Source: Aestuariivita sp. (lineage in GTDB: Bacteria; Pseudomonadota; Alphaproteobacteria; Rhodobacterales; Rhodobacteraceae). From it: a stretch of 33,326 bases of DNA. Below the pieces are notes generated by a model. The model worked only from the letters and a program-made list of their open reading frames with translations, was not told the origin of the DNA and made no database searches. The DNA is taken from assembly GCA_026709985.1 (NCBI GenBank), contig JAPORY010000092.1, positions 1 to 33,326 on the forward strand, given 5' to 3'. Each line of letters begins with the position of its first letter. The stretch's first letter is position 1. A program made the translations under genes and the position numbers. Shown here one piece after another: positions 24,070 to 31,938 of the stretch.

Positions 24070-24279
24070 ATGGTTGAATCAAATGAAGATCAGAAGCGTT
24101 TCCGTCCAAGCGAAATCGAAATCTTTCAACTTATTGAAAAAGCGAAACAGCAATATGAGGAAAGCATGCGTCTTGCCGACTTGGCCAGTATTTCCGACAT
24201 TATGGACACAGACGAGGTTGTTCAACCTCGATATGCTTGGGACAATCCGATAGGTCTTACGATGACGAGCGATCGGTAA
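24070..24279 (+). CDS. Small protein upstream of the serine-dehydrogenase proteinase
   Basis: A 69-residue acidic, soluble protein with a good ribosome binding site (CAGGAGA about 8 bases before ATG 24070). Its N-terminal half is a predicted helix (RPSEIEIFQLIEKAKQQYEE). The stop codon TAA directly precedes the ATG of the proteinase gene (TAA-ATG, no gap), so the two are almost certainly one operon and probably one complex. I do not recognise the family. Confidence 0.65.
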   Translation: MVESNEDQKRFRPSEIEIFQLIEKAKQQYEESMRLADLASISDIMDTDEVVQPRYAWDNPIGLTMTSDR

Positions 24280-25228
24280 ATGCCGAGTTGGTCAGATCTT
24301 CTGGATGAACTGGATAACCAAGATCCTGGCAATCGGGGCGAGTTCATCTCTGATAAAGCGAGACAGTGCATATCGCGTATCTCCGAGATCCGTAACCGTA
24401 ACGTTTTGTACTATGCTTCGAGTTTCCTGCAAAAGCCTCAAATTCCGGGTCTATATACGACAATCAATTTGGAAGATATAAATGGCTTCATGGCAGGAAT
24501 TCAGGGTCATGACTTCAGTAAGGGGCTGCTGCTGATTTTCCATACGCCCGGAGGACAGGGAGAGGCGGCACATACCATCGTTGACTATCTTCGAAGCAAG
24601 TTTTTCGACATCGATTTTCTTGTTCCTACCTATGCGATGTCGGCAGGTGCGATGATCGCGCTGGGGTGCGATAGGATCATCATGGGTAGACAAAGCCAGC
24701 CTGGGGCTTACAGATCCGCAGCTTATCGTCGGAAACAGGTCGTTTTCAGCACATTCTATCGTCGATCAATTCGAGGAAGCGAAAAAAGAAATAGTCGATA
24801 ACCCCGCATTAGCCCATGCCTGGGCACCAGTGCTCCGATCGTATGGCCCTGCGCTGGTGCAGGAAGCCCAAAAAGCCATCTCCTATGGCCAGCCTCTTGT
24901 CGAAGATTGGTTGCAGAAGTACATGTTTTCGGAACGTCCAGTTTCGGGAAGTCTTGCGAATTCAGTGTCCAAGCATTTCGGAGGGCGTCATCACGGTAGT
25001 CATGGAAAGCGCATTGACCGTAATGAAGCGAGACAGCAGCATCTTGAGATCGTTGATCTGGAAGACAATCAGGAATTTCAGGAAGAGGTACTAACTCTCT
25101 ACCATTTGTCGACCATTACCTTTGAACAAACCTCAGTAGCGAAATCGGTCTTTAGCAGCAATGAACGATTTTGGATGAAAAATTTCCAGACGGGCAGTGT
25201 CGTTAAGTCTCCAAAAAACGTAGCGTGA
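24280..25228 (+). pseudogene. Serine-dehydrogenase proteinase (SDH_sah, ClpP-like), one-base frameshift
   Basis: The gene encodes a ClpP-fold serine protease of the serine dehydrogenase proteinase family. The first frame carries LLLIFHTPGGQGEAAHTIVD and the nucleophile-type motif VPTYAMSAGAMIALGCDRII. It breaks at 24700: one extra C after MGRQSQ. In the next frame the family continues perfectly: LGLTDPQLIVGNRSFSAHSI, VDQFEEAKKEIVDNPALAHA, SYGPALVQEAQKAI, SHGKRIDRNEARQQ and the conserved C-terminus to TGA/TAG-type stop at 25228. Everything else looks intact, about 315 codons. The defect may be a sequencing error, a very fresh mutation or a programmed frameshift; the last lacks a slippery run. 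Membrane segments are not evident. Confidence 0.85.
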
Positions 25229-25465
25229 ATTTTATTCTCTGTTCTTTGTCTTGGATTTTCCTCGCTAAATTGAATATAGATGCAACTGTTACTAGTCCCA
25301 ACCACTAGATCTAGCTTCTACAAAAATCGTTGAAAATACTGCAATTTTTTCAGAAATCTCTTGTCTTGCAGTAGAGAATGCCTGTAAAAGTGGATCTAAA
25401 TAGCTTCTTGACACCGAATTTCTCTCTCGCTAAGTTAACGACGTAAGTCCCAAAACAAAGGGGCG

Positions 25466-25597
25466 ATGGATCGTCTTCGAGCGGATATGGCCAAGCGCGA
25501 CAAGGATAATCTACGCTGGACAGTTGGCCTAGCTATAGCTTGCACCACGATCATAGTCGCTGAAATGGCCGTAATGCTAACAATACCCGCAAACTGA
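25466..25597 (+). CDS. Coiled-coil/TM small protein, truncated third copy
   Basis: A 43-codon frame (MDRLRADMAKRDKDNLRWTV, then GLAIACTTIIVAEMAVMLTI and PAN) reproduces the linker and membrane helix of the protein at 11150 with only a few changes, but almost all of the coiled coil is missing. No clear ribosome binding site precedes ATG 25466, so it may not be expressed. The following 100 bases (gcgcacggattcaggctagc onward) also match the sequence after the 11150 copy, showing that a larger segment was copied. It lies 14 kb from the other copies. Confidence 0.55.
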   Translation: MDRLRADMAKRDKDNLRWTVGLAIACTTIIVAEMAVMLTIPAN

Positions 25598-25914
25598 GCG
25601 CACGGATTCAGGCTAGCGGCCGACCGCCCAAAATGGGCTAAAATCCTCGCAATAGAACAAAATCGGTCGCGAGAGGTGCGCCCACGCCTCGCTCGTTGGT
25701 AAATACCAATGGCATTATCAAGTGTCTAACATATTAAGTTAAGCACCCAACGGTCGATGGGCATCACAAGACGCCGATTTTGAAAATCTTCTTTGGTTTT
25801 TCGGCCTCGTTTCAACGCCCAAAAGCATAGATTAAAAGACGGAACTAATCTCAAGCTTGCGAAACTTCGCATACCACAAGTTGCGGCAGGGAGCAACGCT
25901 CTCGCTTCGATTCC
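25598..25914. other. Non-coding stretch between coiled-coil copy and cobO
   Basis: The left 100 bases are duplicated sequence shared with 11460-11600. The right 45 bases are the cobO 3' flank shared with 20048-20094. The middle shows nothing that I can support. The cobO gene and the coiled-coil copy converge here. Confidence 0.5.
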
Positions 25915-26508
25915 TCAATAGTCGATGCCCCTTTGGGCTTTGATGCCGGCGGCATATGGATGCTTAATTTCAGTCATTTCTGTCACTAGATCCGCTGCCG
26001 CGCAAATTTCAGGTTTGGCATCGCGGCCTGTGAGAATCACAGATGTCGTATTGGCCCGCTCTTCAAGCGCGGCGAGTAAGGCAGGGATATCAAGGTAACC
26101 TTGACGAATGGCAATATTGATCTCGTCCAAAACAACCAAGTCATATTCACCACTCTTTAAGTAGTCGCTCGCTTTAGAAAATGCCGCTTGTGCGACGACG
26201 GTGTCGCGCTCACGATCTTGCGTGTCCCAAGTGAACCCCTCACCCATGGTGTGCCATGTTACACCCTTCATCTTTGTGAAAAAGGCTCGTTCCCCGGTGC
26301 GCCATGATCCCTTGATGAATTGTACAACCGCGACGGATTTCTGCCATCCCAATGCCCGCACAATGACGCCAAAGGCGGAGGTCGACTTACCTTTGCCATT
26401 ACCCGTGTGGACCAAAATTAAGCCGCGGTCAGGATCTGAAGCTTGTTGCACTTTTGCGCGTTGTTCTGCCTGACGCTTTTGCATTTCTTGCTTATAGTTT
26501 TCTTTCAA
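25915..26508 (-). CDS. cobO: Cob(I)yrinic acid a,c-diamide adenosyltransferase
   Basis: A 197-residue CobO/BtuR-type enzyme that transfers the 5'-deoxyadenosyl group from ATP to cobalt of corrinoids in the cytoplasm. Visible: P-loop VHTGNGKGKSTSAFGVIVRA near residue 33, VVQFIKGSWRTGERAFF, TWHTMGEGFTWDTQDRERD, the Walker B-like YDLVVLDEINIAIRQGYL, and SVILTGRDAKPEICAAADLV followed by MTEIKHPYAAGIKAQRGIDY at the end, all family landmarks. I chose TTG 26508 because GGAGG (26517-26521) lies 8 bases upstream; ATG 26568 would add 20 residues with no family counterpart. No other cobalamin gene is nearby, so it may serve salvage. A dead copy is at 20095-20665. Confidence 0.92.
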   Translation of the reverse strand: MKENYKQEMQKRQAEQRAKVQQASDPDRGLILVHTGNGKGKSTSAFGVIVRALGWQKSVAVVQFIKGSWRTGERAFFTKMKGVTWHTMGEGFTWDTQDRERDTVVAQAAFSKASDYLKSGEYDLVVLDEINIAIRQGYLDIPALLAALEERANTTSVILTGRDAKPEICAAADLVTEMTEIKHPYAAGIKAQRGIDY

Positions 26509-27110
26509 AACCCGAACCTCCAAAAATGAACTGTCGTTAGTTTGGAAGGGACGTACCCAATCGCCCATCCCGAATTACTTGTCGGCACAACTGTGACGGG
26601 AAAAACAACAAGTCGATTTTTGGTACCCGTCTTGAATCGACTAGCCCGCATTAGTGCAACGATAGACGTCTGTCGCTGTTCTACCTTTATTCGCAGAACT
26701 CTTGGACAAGTATTTTTTCAGGCAACCCACCTGCTTAAACCTTGGGACTATACTTCACATACATCGAGCATGAGAAGAACCGCTACTGGGTCTTGGAGGT
26801 CGAAGCTAATCTCTCACCTGGAGTGGGGACTGCCTTCAAATTTGGACACGAATATGACCACTAGAACGGCACTTCGCTTAGATTTCTAGAAGCCGACTTC
26901 CAAAATAGCCTCCCATAAAAACAAGGAAGTGCAAAACTGGATTTCTAGTACTTCCCGCGTGTCTTGCCGAGTTGCATTGAAAGTCCAACTAGAAGATACG
27001 AACTGCCGATATCATTATCGTGTCAGGCGAAATAAACCATGAAGGTAGCTCCATCCTGTGATCAATTAACCTGAAGTTCCTTATACTACCTTGTCGTCAA
27101 GCAAAAATTT
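26509..27110. other. Intergenic stretch between cobO and the defence operon
   Basis: No full gene. The plus strand at 26751-26864 reads YFTYIEHEKNRYWVLEVEAN then LSPGVGTAFKFGHEYDH and stop, which looks like the last 38 residues of a real but unrecognised protein; it is preceded by a stop, so it is a remnant. No promoter for either flanking gene is expected here except cobO's, upstream of 26521, where I see no clear boxes. Confidence 0.35.
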
Positions 27111-27548
27111 TCACACGGACCTATTTGCCAACTCCGTGATATCTTCAAGTATGGTTTTATCGCTGTCTTCCCGATGAATTAAAGATAGAAGCCCTTGGCT
27201 CCAATCTAGTCTGGGGTCCCAAATCTGGTGTTTCATGATTTCTAGGCCGCCATTTGCGTACTCTTCAAAGCATCGCACCCGATCTGCTTCATTTGACGGA
27301 GCAAGCATTTTGGGATCTTCATGATCTTTGATCGCAATCACGCTCATTATGGTTACATCAAAGTCACCCCGAAAATACTCAAGGGGTATTGGTTCCGAGC
27401 TTTTTTCGAACGGTTTTCTGTTTCTTCGTCTGAATCCCAGCGCGGCAGCAAAGACAATAACATCCTTCAGCGTCTGGAAAATACGTTCGTCCGTCAGCTC
27501 TTTTAACATCGCATCAAACTCACTAGGACGTCTTACTCTAGTGGCCAA
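27111..27548 (-). CDS. Dnd-system-associated protein 4-like
   Basis: This 145-residue soluble protein matches the family known as DNA-phosphorothioation (Dnd) system-associated protein 4: a start with RRPSEFDAMLKELTDERIFQ, the hallmark LKDVIVFAAALGFRRRNRKP, then FDVTIMSVIAIKDHEDPKML, FEEYANGGLEIM and a helical C-terminus. I name it from memory of that family, not a search. Its biochemical role is not known. The start is TTG 27548 with GGAGGG (27554-27559) five bases upstream, inside the 3' end of the ATPase gene, which it overlaps by 11 bases. It is the last gene of the operon. Confidence 0.7.
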   Translation of the reverse strand: MATRVRRPSEFDAMLKELTDERIFQTLKDVIVFAAALGFRRRNRKPFEKSSEPIPLEYFRGDFDVTIMSVIAIKDHEDPKMLAPSNEADRVRCFEEYANGGLEIMKHQIWDPRLDWSQGLLSLIHREDSDKTILEDITELANRSV

Positions 27549-29592
27549 GATATCCCTCCTTTATCTTCGTAAACTCCGGTCCATCAGTAAGAATAACGTA
27601 GTCGGTGTTTACTTCACGTCCTTCGGACTTCGGGGCATGGTAGACAAGGCTATACTCCTTTCCAATAAACGGGCGACACTTATTATCGACCTCCTTGCTC
27701 CATTGGGAGTTGGACGCGAAAATAATAACTTGATCAGCAAGGTCGGGAATATGTTGTGCCACTTTCTCTCGATACTCCCGATCCAAAGCACCGAATGGCG
27801 AGTCCATGACTAGTGGGTAAACCCCTCCTTTTAGAAAACTCGCATTTTCCCGATTGCGCTCTTTCGTGAGGCTAACCAAGCTCGCAATGAAGCTTAGGCT
27901 AACAACCTGATTCTCGCCCGTAGACTTTTCAAGCACTGGCTGCTTTCCCACCTCTGGAATGTCCTTGAAGATTTTTAAAGTGTAGTCGTCGTCAATCTCT
28001 GCGTAAAAGTCCTTTCTGAGAATGTTCTGAAATGTGTCGTTTACCTTCATCGACAGACGACATCTTGTATCCTCTGCCAGAGCCTCATGAATATTATCCA
28101 CGAGATTTTTGCACTCTTCCGCAAACTCGAGTTCCTGCTTCGCTCGCTTTTCAGCTTCAGATTTAGCCCTTACCTTCTCAATCTCCTTGTATAACTCGGA
28201 ACGGTTCTTATTTGCTGCCTCTATTGCTTCCTCAGCTTTTTTAATTTTTGTTCGCTCTCCTATCAGCGATTCCTTATAATTCCGTCTACAAGCTTCAAGT
28301 TTCTCGACGGATTCAATCTCGGACGATCCTAATTTGCTACTAATTTGGTCAAGCTCTTCTGTAATTGCCCTCAGGCGACTATTGCTTTCCGTCTCCTCCA
28401 CTGACCATCTCTTCAGTTGTTCGTAGAGTTTATTTCTTTCGCGGGGCATAGCTCGAAGATCGCTCACGACATCAATGCAAGCCGACTCCAAATTTTCCTC
28501 AGTTGCATCATTACGGTAAATCTTAAGCGTGGACCGAGCTTCAGAGTTTTCTGGTAACTCGGTTCCGCAAATGCATTTTGCGCTATCAAGCAGGTCATCA
28601 ATGAAAGTTTGTCTCAGCTTGTATGGAAGTTCCCCTTTCTTTCGACATTCCTCCAACATGTCTTGCACGTGTTTTGAAGGCTTTAACAAAAACGCCAACG
28701 CACCTGATTGAGAGATCCGTTCCAGTCTATTTTTGTTTAGAGTTTCGAGTTCTTCTTTAAGCCGTTCTTTTTCGGACTGCAGGTTACTTCGTCTCTCCGT
28801 CAGTATTCTTGCCTCTTGAATTTCGCTTAGCCGCGCTTCGATGGTTTTAATTTCGTTCTCGAAACCCCTATTGCTTTCAGTCGCAGTGCCCTTGTCCTCC
28901 TGGTGCTTTCTGATTTCCGTATCAATCCTCTCCTGTCTCTCCAAGAGACCGCGGTATTCGTCTGATGCTGTCTCTTTAGCTTCACTACGAAGATCTCGGA
29001 TTACTAGTCGCTTGAGGTGATCGCTCGCTCTGCTGATAATTTCTAAGCCCATTAGTGTCTTGATTGCATCTCGAATTTCACCTGCAGCCGAAACATTCGC
29101 AAGCTTTTCAATTCGTTCGCCATTGAAGAAGAAATATGAATGCATCTGCTCCGGTAATATCGACTGATTAATATGGTTCGCTGCGTTTTTTACCGTCTTA
29201 TATTCGCCCTTATGATTTATCCATGACAGGTCGGCGACCGAACCGCCTATTGGATTCGCCTTCAAAGACTCGCCGATGCGCTTGAATTCTTGCTTGCGGG
29301 AGACTGTATATTTTGACTCCTTGTGGTCAAATTCAAGGCAAAGTCTCAGTTCAACTAAGCCGTCAGGAGAACTTTCTGACAAAGCAAGTTCGTTTAGGAT
29401 TGTTTCCTCGCCTGTATCAAAATCTGTTTTGCCGTAAAGTACCCATTTAAAAGCATTCAAGAGTGAAGTTTTGCCAGATCCGTTTTCGCCATGAATAACT
29501 GTAATTCTTGATTTATCGTCAGAAAGAAATTCCAGTTTGCATTCGCCATAGAACTGGCGAAAGTTCTTGATTTCGAGTCGCCTTATCCTCAT
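27538..29592 (-). CDS. SbcC/DndD-like coiled-coil ATPase
   Basis: A 684-residue SMC/Rad50-type ATPase, related to DndD and SbcC. Walker A is VIHGENGSGKTSLLNAFKW (about residues 33-51). A Q-loop-like region follows with YFFFNGERIEKLAN. Two long coiled-coil arms flank a short hook with CICGTEL (near 340), typical of this group, in place of the Rad50 CxxC zinc hook. The C-terminal half has a signature-like STGENQVVSLSFIASLV and a Walker B with D-loop LVMDSPFGALDREYREKV, then FASNSQW. In Dnd systems the ATPase DndD provides ATP hydrolysis for DNA modification; in restriction modules similar proteins act with nucleases. It overlaps the next gene and sits 3 bases after the small gene, with GTAGGAG before ATG 29592. 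Confidence 0.85.
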   Translation of the reverse strand: MRIRRLEIKNFRQFYGECKLEFLSDDKSRITVIHGENGSGKTSLLNAFKWVLYGKTDFDTGEETILNELALSESSPDGLVELRLCLEFDHKESKYTVSRKQEFKRIGESLKANPIGGSVADLSWINHKGEYKTVKNAANHINQSILPEQMHSYFFFNGERIEKLANVSAAGEIRDAIKTLMGLEIISRASDHLKRLVIRDLRSEAKETASDEYRGLLERQERIDTEIRKHQEDKGTATESNRGFENEIKTIEARLSEIQEARILTERRSNLQSEKERLKEELETLNKNRLERISQSGALAFLLKPSKHVQDMLEECRKKGELPYKLRQTFIDDLLDSAKCICGTELPENSEARSTLKIYRNDATEENLESACIDVVSDLRAMPRERNKLYEQLKRWSVEETESNSRLRAITEELDQISSKLGSSEIESVEKLEACRRNYKESLIGERTKIKKAEEAIEAANKNRSELYKEIEKVRAKSEAEKRAKQELEFAEECKNLVDNIHEALAEDTRCRLSMKVNDTFQNILRKDFYAEIDDDYTLKIFKDIPEVGKQPVLEKSTGENQVVSLSFIASLVSLTKERNRENASFLKGGVYPLVMDSPFGALDREYREKVAQHIPDLADQVIIFASNSQWSKEVDNKCRPFIGKEYSLVYHAPKSEGREVNTDYVILTDGPEFTKIKEGYLGH

Positions 29593-29595
29593 CTC

Positions 29596-29796
29596 CTACC
29601 TACTTTCCTTCAACTCTGCTTTGATGAGCTTCTTGATGCGATGCGCAATTTCTTTCTCTTGACCAGTTCCAGTTGAACCAAGGTCCTTATAACTTTGAAA
29701 CTCCCGTTCGATTTCTAAAATTTCTACCACGACTTTATTCACTCTTGGAGAGGCCGCATCAATAATTTGCTTGAGTGACTTACGCTGCTGAATCAT
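29596..29796 (-). CDS. Small modification-system-associated protein (66 aa)
   Basis: A 66-residue, mostly helical soluble protein (SLKQIIDAASPRVNKVVVEI, LEIEREFQSYKDLG, KEIAHRIKKLIKAELKES). It lies between the helicase (45 bases) and the ATPase (3 bases), with AAGGA before ATG 29796. I recall small proteins annotated as DNA-modification-system-associated in the same slot next to such ATPases; that assignment is from memory. Likely a subunit or regulator of the ATPase, by its fixed position; nothing in the sequence says what it does. Confidence 0.65.
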   Translation of the reverse strand: MIQQRKSLKQIIDAASPRVNKVVVEILEIEREFQSYKDLGSTGTGQEKEIAHRIKKLIKAELKESR

Positions 29797-29841
29797 AATT
29801 CCTTACCTTCAGAATTTTGGAGGTCTTAACAATGATACTCT

Positions 29842-31938
29842 TCAGTGATCAAGGAGGTTCAGCCTTCTTTTGATTTCGGTGATTTTTGAAAGTGCCTCTC
29901 CGTAGTTTTCCGCAAGGCGTGCAAATTCGTTGAACCTCGCCAATTCCTTTTTCATGAGAGACCGTTCGGCACCCGAATGACCATTTTCTGATAAACTCTC
30001 CAAATCTGGCACAACAATAAAATCATAAAGAACGGCTTGGCTCTTTCCTTCTGAGCGGCGGAGGACCCTGCCTCTTCGTTGAACAAATTGTTTAGGGTTA
30101 GTGGATGATGCCATAAAGTAGGCTGTCTTTGTCATTGGCACGTCAACACCTTCGTCGAGGCACTTAATTGCGAGAAGCACCTGTATCTCACCAGATGTGA
30201 ACTGATTTAGCAGTTTCGTTCGTTCGGTGCTGCTTTCATCTGACGTGAAAGGGCTTGCTCGGATCCCTAGTTCGTTACCAATTCTTTCGAGAACTGAATC
30301 GAGATGGCGCTTTGTATTCTCTTTACTATCTCCACAGTAAACTAGAGTATGAGAGATTTGACTCTGTTCTTTTAGCAACTCAATTAGGGCAGGTATCTTG
30401 TTTCGAGCTTTGCCTATCAAGCGTGCCCGCTTAATCAAAAGCTGTTTCAACTTTTCGCTTTGATCTTGGTCTTTCTTAGATTGACCATACATTCTACCAA
30501 TTCGCAAAGAAAGGTCGGCATACTCGGCTTGTTCATCATCATCAAACTTAACCAGACGCGGGAAGTAGCGATAACGACATAGATGTCCCCCTCTGATGGC
30601 TTCCTTTAGGCCATAGTCTAAAACTACTCCCCCAAAATATTGCTTGAGACCTTCCGTACCCTGTTCGTCCTCGTAGCGGTCAGGTGTTGCTGTTAAACCT
30701 AGGCGGAATGCAGCATTCTCAGGTAGTGCTTTCAGATACGTTGCTGCCCCCAAGTTATGAACCTCATCACCTATAAATAGAATGTTGCTGATGCAGGACC
30801 GTAATACAGATTGGAATGGCTTATCTGACATAGAAGCATTGACCACAATAAGCATGACGTATTGCCTCGTCTTCGAACTCAATTCATTCAGACGTCTTTG
30901 AAACTCTTTCAACCATCGACCTATGCCGCCGTAGCAAAGAACGGGGTCAAACCCGAACAGTTTAGCTTCACTCGCCCATTGTTCAGCGAGATGCTGATAG
31001 GGAACAGTAACAACGACACATAATTCACCGTTCTGTTCTGCGACATATTTGTTCAGCCTTTCGACCGCATTTAGAGCCGTGAAGGTCTTGCCAGTTCCTG
31101 TGGCCATGCAAAGTATCCCGCGACCATTGTTACTTAACCACTTTTCAATACCCTCGCTCTGATAGTCTCTGAGTTGCTTGCGAGAAGGGGAGTGCTGAGA
31201 AAGGGAGTGTTGAACAAGGTCTTGCGAAATTGGCTCTTCATTGGGGAACAGAACGTACCGTTTTGGACTTGTTCTTGCCGCCCTAGTAAACCTTTCGAGG
31301 TCAGCAGCGTTCGGATCGTACAACGACAAGTTTGGGTCTAAACTGTTCCACATTCTATCAAACGAACGAGCAATTTCGTCGTTTCTTTCACGGCTTTCTC
31401 TTGATCGCCAATCGCAAAAGACGCTGAATACCTCCCAATTCGTATTGGCGCCACCAGTTAAATTATAGGAACCAGAGAAGCCAACGCGATTTCCAAACTC
31501 GTCAGTGAAGAGGCCTTGTTTGGCGTGCATAATCCCGGAAAGATGGTTCTTGGGGATACCAATCTTAAAACTTAAAACTCCGTCGTGTATCAACCAACCT
31601 AGTGCCTCACGAGTCTGCTGCTTCAGTTGCTGATAGAGATTTTGATATGATTGAGAGATGAATTCCCTAACCCGTTCCTCTTTTCTTTGACCATTAACTT
31701 GAAGACTTTCTAGATCTTGGGAGGAGAGTTCAGGTGAGATGACCCACCTAGCTCTACCATCGTTAAGGGCAAAGCTTGATATACCATGGGCAGCATCTCG
31801 CAACCATGTACTACTGAAGTATCCAACGGCAATATCGTATCGCTGGGCGCGCTCAAGGACCGGATCAAAAAACTCCTCTATCGGGTCACGTTCGCTCGTT
31901 GTGACTTGTAAGGGTAGATCCAAGCATTTGAGTGACAT
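29842..31938 (-). CDS. PLD-domain DEAH helicase, phosphorothioation-type restriction protein
   Basis: This 698-residue protein combines a phospholipase D-like N-terminal domain (about 1-230: PIEEFFDPVLERAQRYDIAV and GYFSSTWL; HxK motif MHAKQGLF followed by GFSGSYNLTGGANTNWE) with a superfamily 2 helicase: Walker A CMATGTGKTFTALNAV, DEVH box FIGDEVHNLGA, motif III LGLTATPDRYE, and in the second lobe LVYCGDSKENTKRHL, IKCLDEGVDVPMTKTAYFM and QRRGRVLRRSEGK. Such fusions are annotated as the restriction enzyme of Dnd-type systems: the helicase would load on DNA and the PLD fold would be the likely nuclease. Only one HxK-type site is visible, so dimerisation may be needed. ATG 31938 overlaps the stop of the upstream gene (TAATG). 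The Dnd label is inference from family memory and neighbours. Confidence 0.8.
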   Translation of the reverse strand: MSLKCLDLPLQVTTSERDPIEEFFDPVLERAQRYDIAVGYFSSTWLRDAAHGISSFALNDGRARWVISPELSSQDLESLQVNGQRKEERVREFISQSYQNLYQQLKQQTREALGWLIHDGVLSFKIGIPKNHLSGIMHAKQGLFTDEFGNRVGFSGSYNLTGGANTNWEVFSVFCDWRSRESRERNDEIARSFDRMWNSLDPNLSLYDPNAADLERFTRAARTSPKRYVLFPNEEPISQDLVQHSLSQHSPSRKQLRDYQSEGIEKWLSNNGRGILCMATGTGKTFTALNAVERLNKYVAEQNGELCVVVTVPYQHLAEQWASEAKLFGFDPVLCYGGIGRWLKEFQRRLNELSSKTRQYVMLIVVNASMSDKPFQSVLRSCISNILFIGDEVHNLGAATYLKALPENAAFRLGLTATPDRYEDEQGTEGLKQYFGGVVLDYGLKEAIRGGHLCRYRYFPRLVKFDDDEQAEYADLSLRIGRMYGQSKKDQDQSEKLKQLLIKRARLIGKARNKIPALIELLKEQSQISHTLVYCGDSKENTKRHLDSVLERIGNELGIRASPFTSDESSTERTKLLNQFTSGEIQVLLAIKCLDEGVDVPMTKTAYFMASSTNPKQFVQRRGRVLRRSEGKSQAVLYDFIVVPDLESLSENGHSGAERSLMKKELARFNEFARLAENYGEALSKITEIKRRLNLLDH

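Noticed and set aside
24070-24279. Antitoxin of a toxin-antitoxin pair with the following gene
   Set aside because: The following gene is a recognisable ClpP-like proteinase, not a toxin family; the coupling is better read as a protease operon.
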